Assembly (NCBI GenBank): GCA_904420155.1
Contig: CAJFUH010000207.1
Location: forward strand, 1-46,812
DNA length: 46,812 bases
DNA from: an uncultured Clostridia bacterium
GTDB lineage: Bacteria; Bacillota; Clostridia; Oscillospirales; Acutalibacteraceae
Direction: 5' to 3'
The stretch's first letter is position 1. The number at the start of each line of letters is the position of its first letter. A model generated the notes under the pieces. That model was not told the origin of the DNA, did not search any database, and saw only the letters and a program-made list of their open reading frames with translations. The position numbers and the translations under genes are program-made. Positions 35,564-45,043 of the stretch are shown here, one piece after another.

Positions 35564-36685
35564 CTATTTTTCAGGGAAAAAGCCCTGTATGATTGAGTAT
35601 ATCCTTTCATTTGCGTCGAGAATTGCCATTTTGCGCGCATTGGTCTGATAAATTTCCAACGTTTTGGGATCCGCTGTCATTTTCTGAACCATCTGAATCA
35701 GGGCATCCCCGCTGAGATCCTTTTCTTCCAAGATAGCGGCCGCCTTCCGGCGGACCAAAGCCATGGCGTTATGGTATTGGTGATTTTCTGCTACATTGGG
35801 GGACGGGATCAAAATAGAAGCCTTTCCTTGGGCTTGCAGCTCACTTAACGTGATGGCTCCCGCCCGGCAAATCACCAAATCAGCGGCAGCTAAGCAATCT
35901 GGCATATCCTTGATATATTCTCTAATATCCAGATTAGCATGTTTTTTCAAATCTACTCCTTTTTTTATCAGCAACTCTGGAAACCAGCTTCCATATTGTC
36001 CATAAGCATGGATATGCTGATACCTGTCGTCCTTACTGCTCCACGCAATCAGATCCGCCACGGCCTCATTGATCTTACGGGCCCCCAGGCTCCCTCCAAA
36101 AGAAAGGATTAACGGGCGGCCGTCCAGCCCCAGCTTTTTGCGGGCAGTTTCCCTTCGAGCCGACAAAATCGCCGGGCGGACAGGATTCCCTGTAACTGTA
36201 ATAGGACAGGAAGGGTCCAAATATTTTTTCGCATCTTCTACCGCCAGCATCACCTTTTTTGCATATTTGGAAAGCATCTTGGTGGTCATCCCTGGAAAGG
36301 CATTCTGTTCGTGGATTAAGATCGGTATCCCCATTTTAGCCGCCGCACGCAAAATCGGCCCGCTCACATATCCCCCGGTACCCACGCAGAGATCTGGTTT
36401 AAATTCTTTGATGATCCTCTTGGACTGCCCGTTTGCCGCCATGAGAAGACCTATGGTACGGATATTCTTGGCCAAACTCTTGAGGGAAATCTTTCTCTGG
36501 AAACCCGCAATGGTAATGGCTTGGAAAGGATATCCGGCCTCTGAGACCAACCGTTCTTCCATCCCCCCTTTGTTGCCCACATACAACAGCTCGGCCTGAG
36601 GATTATGCTGCCGCACCGTGCCTGCAATAGCCAAAGCCGGGTTGATATGTCCGGCGGTTCCCCCTCCGGCAAGCAAAATCTTCAT
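35564..36685 (-). CDS. murG: UDP-GlcNAc--undecaprenyl-pyrophosphoryl-MurNAc-pentapeptide GlcNAc transferase
   Basis: MurG makes lipid II from lipid I on the inner face of the membrane. The start ATG 36685 (MKILLAGGGTAGH) is favoured because this is the usual N-terminus, although AAAGGAG is 13 bases away; the track's earlier start adds an unusual extension. GT-B fold motifs are GGGTAGHINPALA, GTGGYVSGP, SFGGSLGARKINE and the UDP-GlcNAc site CRAGAITLSELQAQG with NVAENHQYHNA. The protein is 373 residues. Confidence 0.97.
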   Translation of the reverse strand: MKILLAGGGTAGHINPALAIAGTVRQHNPQAELLYVGNKGGMEERLVSEAGYPFQAITIAGFQRKISLKSLAKNIRTIGLLMAANGQSKRIIKEFKPDLCVGTGGYVSGPILRAAAKMGIPILIHEQNAFPGMTTKMLSKYAKKVMLAVEDAKKYLDPSCPITVTGNPVRPAILSARRETARKKLGLDGRPLILSFGGSLGARKINEAVADLIAWSSKDDRYQHIHAYGQYGSWFPELLIKKGVDLKKHANLDIREYIKDMPDCLAAADLVICRAGAITLSELQAQGKASILIPSPNVAENHQYHNAMALVRRKAAAILEEKDLSGDALIQMVQKMTADPKTLEIYQTNARKMAILDANERIYSIIQGFFPEK

Positions 36686-36835
36686 AATATGAATCATGCT
36701 CCTTTCCTCTGAGAAAAACATGTTAGACTTTTTCTCTAAAATGATAGGAATATCACTGAGGCTTTTCCTCTGCCGCCAGAGGAGCGATACCTCAGAAAAG
36801 GGAATAACAAAAAATCTAGGGCCTATCTCTCTTTG

Positions 36836-38200
36836 CTATGTCTTTTCCAGGCTGGCCGTTCGTGAGATGGACAGTACAATTCCCATTTGCGCTAGCAACA
36901 TAATCAGCGACGTTCCTCCGTCACTGAAAAACGGAAGGCTGATCCCTGTATTGGGAATGCTGTTCGTAACAACCGCTACATTAAGCAAAACCTGTAACCC
37001 TACCTGAGCAGATAGACCAATTCCCAACAGGCTTCCAAATTTATCTTTGGCGCGCATAGATATGGTAATCCCTCTCCACACCAGCAGGGCAAATAACAGC
37101 AAAATAATCAAAGCACCAATGAGCCCCAATTCCTCGCATACCACTGCAAAAATAAAATCATTTTGGGGTTCCGGCAAATATAGATATTTCTGCCGGGACT
37201 GTCCAAGCCCTTGCCCCAGTAGCCCGCCAGAACCTATTGCATACAGGGAATTTCGGGTTTGCCAGGTGTCCTGCCACATTTGTTCTGTGGTATAGGTAAG
37301 AGGATCCAGCCATCCTTGGATCCGTTCATTGGCATAACTGAGCATATCGGTAAATAGAAGGATGTAAGCGATCACACCCCCTACAATCGCAAGCGCCCCG
37401 CCAAACCAACGGAGTTTGATTCCGCCGATAAATAACATGCCTGCCGCCAGCAATACCACAATAATAGTACCGGACAAATGAGGTTCTAAAATCAACAGAG
37501 CGCATGTAGATCCAAGAACCAGAATGTAAGGTAAGATCCCATAACGGAAGGTCTCCATCTTATTAAAATTAATAGATATCCAATGGGCGAATATCAAAAC
37601 AATGGCGAATTTGGTAATCTCCGACGCTTGGAAACTAAAACTTCCGATCTGTACCCAACGGTGCACTTGGTTGATCGGGGGCATTACCATAACCACAGCC
37701 AGCAGCGCATAGGAAACCAACAGAATCGGGACAGCTAATTTATGAAAATGGTGATAGTCAAAATAAGAAAGGGCCAACATTAATATGACGCCCACCACTG
37801 CATACAATAACTGCTTTTTGATAAAATAACCGCTGTCGCCATGCAGATAATAGGCGTTGGGATAGCTGGCGGAGTACAGCATCACCAGTCCAATCCCCAA
37901 CAAAATCAACACCAAAATCAAAAAAGGCATATCCATGCCGGAACGGATAGAAAAAAGCTTAAAACGCTTTTTTACCGCCCGTTTTCCTGGATGAAGCAGA
38001 GAACGTTTTTCCTTGGGCGCTTCTTTTCTTTCCTTTCTTGATTTGGGAGGCGCATACCGTTCTTCACGGTGAAGGGCCGCCTCTGGAGGCCCTCCCGCTT
38101 TTCTGGAACGCATAACGGACTCGCCGGATGAAGAGCTTCTTGGAGCACGCCTTTTGTTGCTTGGATGATAGGTTGCTCTATCGTTCTCATTTCTTTTCAC
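36836..38200 (-). CDS. ftsW: FtsW/SpoVE-type lipid II polymerase (SEDS family)
   Basis: The SEDS glycosyltransferase polymerises lipid II together with a class B PBP at the septum. Ten membrane helices start near residue 92. Signatures include MLYSASYPNAYY, PEPQNDFIFAVVCEELG and the C-terminal SLPFFSDGGTSLI. An unusually long, strongly basic cytoplasmic N-terminus of about 90 residues (many Arg, Lys and Ser) precedes them; typical FtsW has a short one. It starts at GTG 38200 behind AGGAGCGAAAGAT. The partner is presumably one of the two tandem PBPs upstream. Whether it works in division, sporulation or both cannot be read from sequence. Confidence 0.95.
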   Translation of the reverse strand: MKRNENDRATYHPSNKRRAPRSSSSGESVMRSRKAGGPPEAALHREERYAPPKSRKERKEAPKEKRSLLHPGKRAVKKRFKLFSIRSGMDMPFLILVLILLGIGLVMLYSASYPNAYYLHGDSGYFIKKQLLYAVVGVILMLALSYFDYHHFHKLAVPILLVSYALLAVVMVMPPINQVHRWVQIGSFSFQASEITKFAIVLIFAHWISINFNKMETFRYGILPYILVLGSTCALLILEPHLSGTIIVVLLAAGMLFIGGIKLRWFGGALAIVGGVIAYILLFTDMLSYANERIQGWLDPLTYTTEQMWQDTWQTRNSLYAIGSGGLLGQGLGQSRQKYLYLPEPQNDFIFAVVCEELGLIGALIILLLFALLVWRGITISMRAKDKFGSLLGIGLSAQVGLQVLLNVAVVTNSIPNTGISLPFFSDGGTSLIMLLAQMGIVLSISRTASLEKT

Positions 38201-38284
38201 ATCTTTCGCTCCTTTCCGCTCTGTTTGAAGATTAGGACCTTAATACGCAATCTAAAAGCTGCGTACATAGGGCAATGCATAGCC

Positions 38285-39304
38285 CTATCCTAACAATATC
38301 AACAACAGGGCAATTAACCCTCCAACAATAGTAATAACGCTAAATACTGTACAGATTTTACGCTCACTCCAGCCACACATTTCAAAATGATGGTGGATAG
38401 GGCTCATCTTAAATAATCTTTTGCCATGGGAAATCTTGAAATAGGTAACCTGTAACATAACCGAGAACATCTCCATGAGGTATACGACCCCCAAGGGAAT
38501 CAAAAGGATAGGCCTATCCAACGCAAAGGCCAAAGCGCAAACCATACCTCCTAAAAACAAGGAACCTGTATCCCCCATAAATACTTTGGCCGGGTTCATA
38601 TTCCATACCAAAAATCCCAAGCAAGCGCCCGCCAAGGCCGCCCCTGCAATTCCAGCACCCTCCACAGAGAGATATCCTGCAATTATCATAAAGAATATTC
38701 CCACAAAGAAAGTGATTGATGCATCCAACCCATCAATTCCGTCGGTAAGATTCACTGCATTGACAATTCCCACAATCAAAATTGCCGCAATGGGATAGTA
38801 CCAGATCCCCAAATCAATATATCCTACAAAAGGAATATAAGTGTAAGAATCCCCGCCTGCAAAATAGATAGTAGCCAAGTAAGCAGCCGCTACCAAGAAT
38901 TGTAACACCAGTTTTTGCCGAGCCGTCAATCCTAAGTTGCGTTTTTTCACCACTTTGATATAATCGTCGAAAAAGCCCACGATACCATAACACACGGCCA
39001 TGGCCAGCCCGCCTAAAACTTTTGTCAAAACAAGCTGATAACTGGACAAAGACACCCCCGGGGCGATAGAAAAAGCATAATAGCAGGGCACGCAAATGAC
39101 CATTGCCACAAAAATTCCGATAATGAACATAATGCCGCCCATGGTAGGGGTCCCCTGTTTTTTCTTATGCCAGGATGGCCCCACGTCCAATATGGTCTGC
39201 CCATACTTTAACTTGTGAAGAAAGGGGATCAGCCATTTTCCTAGGATTGCTGTTATAGCAAACGCAATCACCACCGCCGCTATCTGTGCCCAAAAACTGT
39301 TCAT
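38285..39304 (-). CDS. mraY: phospho-N-acetylmuramoyl-pentapeptide transferase
   Basis: MraY transfers phospho-MurNAc-pentapeptide to undecaprenyl phosphate, forming lipid I. The start ATG 39304 follows GAGAGGTGGCAAAATA; the track's six-residue extension is rejected. The 339-residue protein has ten membrane helices, the aspartate-rich GFFDDYIKV, NLTDGIDGLDA, GDTGSLFLGG and the HHHFEMCGWSE loop. It appears to have its own promoter, which would allow expression independent of mraZ. Confidence 0.97.
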   Translation of the reverse strand: MNSFWAQIAAVVIAFAITAILGKWLIPFLHKLKYGQTILDVGPSWHKKKQGTPTMGGIMFIIGIFVAMVICVPCYYAFSIAPGVSLSSYQLVLTKVLGGLAMAVCYGIVGFFDDYIKVVKKRNLGLTARQKLVLQFLVAAAYLATIYFAGGDSYTYIPFVGYIDLGIWYYPIAAILIVGIVNAVNLTDGIDGLDASITFFVGIFFMIIAGYLSVEGAGIAGAALAGACLGFLVWNMNPAKVFMGDTGSLFLGGMVCALAFALDRPILLIPLGVVYLMEMFSVMLQVTYFKISHGKRLFKMSPIHHHFEMCGWSERKICTVFSVITIVGGLIALLLILLG

Positions 39305-39385
39305 TATTTTGCCACCTCTCAAAAATGATCCGGCCTGCTATTCCGGCCGTCCTTTTCTTTTCTGTGTGCACCACACAACAAAAAG

Positions 39386-39413
39386 ATTATATCACGCGCA
39401 TCCCTGTTTGTAA
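39386..39413 (-). promoter_or_regulatory. internal dcw promoter upstream of mraY
   Basis: An extended -10 TGATATAAT (39394-39386) with TTACAA at -35 (39413-39408) and a 16-base spacer on the minus strand, about 80 bases before mraY. A small CGGCC/GGCCG stem lies in the leader at about 39334-39352. The strong -10 compensates for a poor -35. Confidence 0.6.
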
Positions 39414-39544
39414 CCGCAAAATTTGACATATGCGCTGTCTCTCTGTTCCGATATGGCGTCCCTTCTGTTCATCCTATGTATAAACTGTTATGTTTATTTC
39501 TTTTCTGATCCGCTCTTTTTATGAGCCGCACCATAGAAACACCT

Positions 39545-41794
39545 TTATTCAACCTGATCTTGAGTAACAAATTCTACTTCTATCACGGTACCAGGGCTCA
39601 CCTGCGTACCCTCTTCCATACTTTGAGATACCGAAACCACTGTCTCCCCTTCAGCAGGATTCCAGGCTCCGGAGATCTTGATATTGAGCCCTGCGTTGAC
39701 CGCTGTCTCATTGGCCTGCGCCATGGACAATTGGGTTAGCTTGGGAACCGTCACAGTGGAAGCAGCCGACTGCGTATCGGTAAACAGCACCACCCGGCCA
39801 TTCTTTGGAATGGATTTTCCCTGCCCCGGAATCTGCGAAAGTACCGTCTGGGCGCCTTCAGAAGGGCCGTAAACCTGATAGGTTAATCCCGCCTGTTCCA
39901 AAGCAGTTTTGGCTTCCGCTAAAGACATACCGCCCACATTTGGGGTCACCGTATCTTGTTCTTCCAACTCCGATTCATTAAACCGGCGTTCTACGCCCAG
40001 ATATGGCAATATCTCCTCCATCACGCTGCGGAAGGTAGGGGCGGCTACATAACTTCCGTAGTAGCTATCCCCTTTCGGCGTATCGTAAAATACCAGCATC
40101 GCTACCTGCGGATCATCGGAAGGGGCAAACCCGCAAAAAGAGGAAATATAGTCCTTCACGCCTTCCTGCATGCTCTGGCCAATCTTTTCCGACGTCCCGG
40201 TTTTGCCCGCGATGCGATATCCGGGAATATACCCGTTTTTGCCGGAACCCTCTACCGCATTAATCCGGAGGTATTCGCATAACTGCTGGGAAGTTTCTTC
40301 TGAAACCACCCGGCGTTTGACCGTGGTATCGGCGGACCGAATCACTGTTCCGTCATCGTCGATGATCTCTTCCATCAGGTGGGGCTGTACCAGGTTCCCC
40401 CCATTGGCCACCGCAGCTACCGCGGTGAGCATCTGGATGGGGGTTACCGTCAGGCCCTGCCCGAAGGAACCGATCGCTAAGTCCAAATCGGTCATAGCGC
40501 CCACCACGCCTCCGGCATTGAAGAACTGCCCTTTGGCCTCTCCGGGAAGATCGATTCCTGTCCGCTCCTGGAACCCAAACGCGCAAAAATAATCATAAAA
40601 CTTTTCTTTCCCCACCATGGCTCCCAGCTTTCCAAATGCCGGGTTACAGGAATTGCATAAAGCCTGCAAAAAAGTTTGGTGGCCGTGACCGGTGGTTTTG
40701 TGGCACTTAATCTTCCTCCCACTCTGTATAAAGTATCCGGGACAATCAAATGTTGTCTGCTCTGTCACTACATGTTCTTCCATCCCCATCGCCGATGTAA
40801 TAATCTTAAAGACTGACCCGGGATAATAGTTATCAGAGACCGCTTTGTTTCTCCATTGTTCCCCCAGCGCCTCTGTACGGGCCGCCGCCCTCTCTTCCTC
40901 CGGCAGCGTTTCAATCTCCGCCGCTTTCACTTCGTCAGTGATGGTAAAAGGATCGTTGGGGTCAAAATCTTCTTTGATTGCCATCCCCAGTATCGCGCCG
41001 GTATTGACATCCATTACAATCGCGGCGGCCCTCTGTTTTACCTGATTGGCTTGAATGCCTTCCTCTAGATGCCTTTCCAACGAATACTGCACAAATTTAT
41101 CAATAGATAACCTGATGTGGTGTCCGCTTTGGGCGGGCTCCATCTGTTCATAATCATAAGGCATATCCGTGCCCTGGGCATTCTTAGCCGTTACCAGCTT
41201 TCCAGGCTCTCCTGTCAGCTCTTCGTCATACTGTTTTTCCAACCCGGAAAGTCCTTGGCTGTCGGTCCCGGTAAACCCCAGCACCACTGCCGCTAAATTA
41301 TTGTCGTTGGGATAATAACGCTGATAATCTTCGATGAGCCGAATGCCTGCTGTGATTTCATGCTCCGCCTTGAAGGCAACGATCTGGTCCTTGATTTCGC
41401 TCTCCACTTTACGTTTGACAATGGTATGGTACGATTTGGTATTGCTTGCCTTTTCCAGCAGAACGGATTCTTCCATCCCTAAGATTTCGGATAAGCCCTT
41501 GGCCACTTCCGCCCGGACGGTATCGTCCTTTAAGTAGACGGGTTCCAACACTACCGTCCAGACAGAAGCGCTTTCCGCCAAAGGCTCCCCGTTTCGATCC
41601 AAAATACTCCCACGTTTGGCGTTGATCGCAGTGTCGGCCAACTGCTGGGCAATGGCCTTTTCCTGCAAATCCTGGCCGTCGATCAATTGCAGTTTCACCA
41701 ACCGCACCGCTATGATTCCAAAACCAACGATTACCAATCCAATTAGGACCATCAAAGACCTTCTCCACATTCTTACGGTAGTTCCCTTCGCCAT
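39545..41794 (-). CDS. class B penicillin-binding protein with two PASTA domains (second copy)
   Basis: A 749-residue FtsI/SpoVD-type transpeptidase. One N-terminal membrane helix (about 14-32), PBP dimerisation domain (RGSILDRNGEPLA), and transpeptidase domain with SxxK S327-K330 (PGSVFKI), SxN S382-N384 (NSCNPAF) and KTG 531-533 (AGKTGTSEK), so the active site is intact. Two PASTA domains occupy about 617-680 and 683-745. Cys351 and Cys364 before the SxN motif recall the redox cysteines of SpoVD. GGGGGAGAATCGCAGG precedes ATG 41794. It is strikingly similar to the PBP upstream. One of the pair may serve division and the other sporulation, as with pbpB and spoVD in Bacillus, but the assignment is open. 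Confidence 0.95.
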   Translation of the reverse strand: MAKGTTVRMWRRSLMVLIGLVIVGFGIIAVRLVKLQLIDGQDLQEKAIAQQLADTAINAKRGSILDRNGEPLAESASVWTVVLEPVYLKDDTVRAEVAKGLSEILGMEESVLLEKASNTKSYHTIVKRKVESEIKDQIVAFKAEHEITAGIRLIEDYQRYYPNDNNLAAVVLGFTGTDSQGLSGLEKQYDEELTGEPGKLVTAKNAQGTDMPYDYEQMEPAQSGHHIRLSIDKFVQYSLERHLEEGIQANQVKQRAAAIVMDVNTGAILGMAIKEDFDPNDPFTITDEVKAAEIETLPEEERAAARTEALGEQWRNKAVSDNYYPGSVFKIITSAMGMEEHVVTEQTTFDCPGYFIQSGRKIKCHKTTGHGHQTFLQALCNSCNPAFGKLGAMVGKEKFYDYFCAFGFQERTGIDLPGEAKGQFFNAGGVVGAMTDLDLAIGSFGQGLTVTPIQMLTAVAAVANGGNLVQPHLMEEIIDDDGTVIRSADTTVKRRVVSEETSQQLCEYLRINAVEGSGKNGYIPGYRIAGKTGTSEKIGQSMQEGVKDYISSFCGFAPSDDPQVAMLVFYDTPKGDSYYGSYVAAPTFRSVMEEILPYLGVERRFNESELEEQDTVTPNVGGMSLAEAKTALEQAGLTYQVYGPSEGAQTVLSQIPGQGKSIPKNGRVVLFTDTQSAASTVTVPKLTQLSMAQANETAVNAGLNIKISGAWNPAEGETVVSVSQSMEEGTQVSPGTVIEVEFVTQDQVE

Positions 41795-41975
41795 CCTGCG
41801 ATTCTCCCCCGAACGATGATATAGATTCTCTGTTCCCAGGTAAAAGGCGTCTATTGCCTGCCCCTTTTATCGGGAATTGGAGTCTCGTTCTTAACATCAT
41901 ATGAGGAGAATAGGCGGTTTATATCTAAATTTCGACCAGACAGGAAAAGGATATCATAGGTATTGAAAAAATTCC

Positions 41976-44216
41976 TTATGCGATGTTATCCTGTTCGACA
42001 AATACCACCTCTATCACTGTGCCCGGGCTCACTTGTGCCCCGGCCTCTATACTTTGGGAAACGGAAATTTCCGCATCCCCGGAAGAATCACCTGATCCTG
42101 CGCTGGATACGCGGATATTGAGCCCCACCGCGGCGGCCTCCTGTGTGGCACGAGTGATGGACATTTGCGTAAGGTTGGGAACTTCCACTGTTTTTTCCAT
42201 AGATTCTTGGTCGGTATAAAGGACCACCAAACCGTCTTTCGGGATTTCTTTTCCTTGCTCCGGCACCTGAGAAAGTACCGTCTGATTATCGTCCGTCGGT
42301 CCATAAACCCGATAAGTAAGCCCCGCCTGTTCCAAGTTCTTTTTCGCTTCCGCCAAAGTAATGCCCGCTACCCCCGGCGTCTGGGTATCCTGGTTTTCCA
42401 ATTCGGAATCGCTATACTTACGCTCAATCCCCAGATAGGGAAGGATCTCTTTCATCACGTTCCGAAACGTGGGTGCCGCCACATAACTGCCGTAGTAATT
42501 ATCTCCCTGGGGTTCATCGTAAAATACCAGCATGGCGATCTGTGGATTATCCGCGGGGGCAAATCCGCAGTAAGACGCAATGTACAGCCCGTTGTTCTTG
42601 GGGTTCTTTTCCGATGTGCCTGTTTTCCCCGCGATGCGGTATCCGGGGACATAACCATTCTTTCCCGATCCCTGTACCGCATTGATACGCAGCATCTCAC
42701 ACATGCGCTGTGAGGTTTCCTCGGAAATAATCTGCCGTTTGGTTTCTGTACTGGACGTTTTCACAATATTCCCATTTTCATCCACAATCTGCTCTACCAC
42801 ATGGGGCTGTACCAGATATCCTCCATTGGCCACCGCCGCCACCGCAGTCAACATTTGGATAGGCGTGACGGTAAAACCCTGTCCAAAGGAAGCGATTGCC
42901 AAATCCAGATCCGTCATGCTGCCCGCTATTCCGCCCTCCTGGAAGAACTGGCCTTTGGCCTCTCCCGGAAGGTCGACCCCTGTTTGTTCTGAAAATCCAA
43001 ACCCTTGATAGTATTCGTAAAATTTATCCTTTCCTACCAGTTTACCCAAATCGTGGAAGGCCGGGTTACAGGAGTTACACAGAGCCTGCAAAAAGGTCTG
43101 TTGCCCATGCCCGCTTCGGACATGGCAATGCACTGCCGTTCCATTTTCCACGAATACGCCGCTGCAATAAAAAGACGACTGTTCATTGACCACGTTCTCT
43201 TCCAGCCCCATGGAAGCGGTAATAATCTTAAAGACAGAACCGGGTTCATAGTTATCCGCTATGGCTTTGTTTCTCCATTGTTCGTTTAACGCGTCTGATT
43301 CCGCCTGCTGTTGGTTTTCTTCGGGTAATGTATTAATTTCCGCCGCTTTTAGGGGGTCGGCAACAGTAAAGGGATCGTTGGGGTCATAATCTCCCTTAAT
43401 AGCCATCCCTAAAATCGATCCTGTATTGACATCCATTACCACAGCCAAGGCCCGGTTCTCCACTTGGTTGTTTTGAATTCCCTCTTCCAGGTTGCGTTCC
43501 AAGGTATATTGGATAAATTTATCAATAGATAGCTTCAAGTCATATCCATTACGGGCCGGCACCATTTGTTCGTAATCATAAGGCATGTCCGTGCCCTGGG
43601 CATTTTTGGAAGCGATCAACCGGCCGGGAACTCCTGTCAATTCATTGTCGTATTGTAATTCCAAGCCCTCCAGCCCGTGTCCATCCGTTCCGGTAAACCC
43701 CAATACCACCGATAATAAATTGTTATCGTTGGGATAATAGCGTTTGTAATCCTCTACCAAACGGATGCCGACGGTAATTTCGTGATCTTTCTTGAAAGCT
43801 TCAATCTGTTCTTTAACGTCGCTCTCCACTTTGCGCTTGACAACCGTATAGTAGGAGTTTTGCTGATTGGCCTTTTCTAACAGCACCGATTCATCCATGC
43901 CTAATATTTCCGACAGTCCTTTGGCAACCTCCGCCCGTTCCTGATCGTCTTCAAAATAGACGGGCTCCAACACCACTGTCCATACCGACGCGCTCTCAGC
44001 CAATAGGTTTCCATTGCAGTCCAAAATACTACCGCGTTCCGCACTGATGGTGGTATCCGCCAACTGTTGGCCCACCGCTTTTTTTTGTAGTTCGTCCCCT
44101 TGGACGATTTGCAGCCATATCAGCCGCACCGCAATGGCACAGAATCCCAACACTACCAGCACAATAAGCACAACGAGCGATCTCTTCCATAGCCTAGCGG
44201 TTGGTTGATTCTTCAT
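41976..44216 (-). CDS. class B penicillin-binding protein with two PASTA domains (first copy)
   Basis: I place the start at ATG 44216 (MKNQPTARLWKRS), eight bases after GGGAGG; 746 residues. Architecture and active-site motifs match the downstream PBP: membrane helix, RGSILDCNGNLLA, PGSVFKI with the catalytic Ser327, NSCNPAF, AGKTGTSEK and two C-terminal PASTA domains. The first 330 residues align with the neighbour without a gap. By direct count, residues 51-110 are identical at 49 of 60 positions and 201-270 at 51 of 70. It follows ftsL after a 287-base gap holding stems GAGAGTT/AACTCTC and CCCTTTT/AAAAGGG, which might attenuate or delay transcription into the PBPs. Confidence 0.95.
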   Translation of the reverse strand: MKNQPTARLWKRSLVVLIVLVVLGFCAIAVRLIWLQIVQGDELQKKAVGQQLADTTISAERGSILDCNGNLLAESASVWTVVLEPVYFEDDQERAEVAKGLSEILGMDESVLLEKANQQNSYYTVVKRKVESDVKEQIEAFKKDHEITVGIRLVEDYKRYYPNDNNLLSVVLGFTGTDGHGLEGLELQYDNELTGVPGRLIASKNAQGTDMPYDYEQMVPARNGYDLKLSIDKFIQYTLERNLEEGIQNNQVENRALAVVMDVNTGSILGMAIKGDYDPNDPFTVADPLKAAEINTLPEENQQQAESDALNEQWRNKAIADNYEPGSVFKIITASMGLEENVVNEQSSFYCSGVFVENGTAVHCHVRSGHGQQTFLQALCNSCNPAFHDLGKLVGKDKFYEYYQGFGFSEQTGVDLPGEAKGQFFQEGGIAGSMTDLDLAIASFGQGFTVTPIQMLTAVAAVANGGYLVQPHVVEQIVDENGNIVKTSSTETKRQIISEETSQRMCEMLRINAVQGSGKNGYVPGYRIAGKTGTSEKNPKNNGLYIASYCGFAPADNPQIAMLVFYDEPQGDNYYGSYVAAPTFRNVMKEILPYLGIERKYSDSELENQDTQTPGVAGITLAEAKKNLEQAGLTYRVYGPTDDNQTVLSQVPEQGKEIPKDGLVVLYTDQESMEKTVEVPNLTQMSITRATQEAAAVGLNIRVSSAGSGDSSGDAEISVSQSIEAGAQVSPGTVIEVVFVEQDNIA

Positions 44217-44503
44217 CTGATCGACCTCCCAAAGACATAACATGTTTTTCCGCCGGAATGCAGGAAAAACAAAAGGATTGACAAAATTCTCAATCGAGAT
44301 TCCAAACTTTCCAAATCAATCTTTTGTACCCTTTCCCACACGGCATCTACCAGGAATAAAATTCTTTTAAAACGATATTCCCTTCTTCATTCCCTTTTTA
44401 AAAGGGCTATCAGCAGAAATACAAAATGAGAGTTAAGATTATCTCTCAACTCTCTCGTACACAATATGTATAAATCAAAGTACCTTTGCTTTGTGTTTCC
44501 CTT

Positions 44504-45001
44504 TTAAGAAAACAAATTGGAAATGGTATCCCCTATCTTATCCAGCAGGTTGCGTTCCTTCACATTCTGTTGAATCTCCGCTTTATCCCCCTCTGATAAG
44601 CTAATATAATCAATCTGATGGGCTTCCGTCGCCTTCATACCCAATACATTTTTGGCGTAATCCTCCACTGTGCGCAATGAATATTCGTTTTCCAATTTCA
44701 TGGAAAGCTGAACATTTGTGCTTTCTTTTTCCTCTAAGTTTTTTTTGGCAGAAGTAATCTGCGCAGTTAATTCCGTCAACTTGGCCTGGCTACTGATCAT
44801 AGTACCCACCACGGACAACGCTACACAAGCGCATAATACGCTTACGATAATCGTAAGGGGATTGTATTTTTTTCTCCGGCTGGCCTCCAGCTGCTCCTCC
44901 GAAATTTTAATGATATTATCTTTTCTCTTTCCCTCTGCCCGTTCTTTTTCACTAGGCTCAAATAGCGAAAAATCATAAGCTGTATTTTTGTTTTCTGCCA
45001 A
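44504..45001 (-). CDS. ftsL: cell division protein FtsL-like
   Basis: A small bitopic protein of 165 residues. I choose TTG 45001, five bases after GAGGTGA, rather than GTG 45010, which lies within that site. The charged cytoplasmic N-terminus (about 45 residues) is followed by a membrane helix (about 49-70, PLTIIVSVLCACVALSVVG) and a coiled coil (LTELTAQITSAKKNLEEKE). The segment after it, YAKNVLGMKATEAHQIDYI, is the typical end of FtsL/DivIC proteins. Identity rests on topology and position between rsmH and the PBPs. It recruits and activates the PBP-FtsW pair. Confidence 0.88.
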   Translation of the reverse strand: MAENKNTAYDFSLFEPSEKERAEGKRKDNIIKISEEQLEASRRKKYNPLTIIVSVLCACVALSVVGTMISSQAKLTELTAQITSAKKNLEEKESTNVQLSMKLENEYSLRTVEDYAKNVLGMKATEAHQIDYISLSEGDKAEIQQNVKERNLLDKIGDTISNLFS

Positions 45002-45043
45002 TCTTGTCACCTCAATCTTTTAAAACTTCCAGAAACCCGAAAC

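Noticed and set aside
41409-41900. 163-codon minus-strand ORF overlapping the start of the second PBP
   Set aside because: Out-of-frame shadow of the PBP gene with no ribosome binding site of its own and atypical composition.
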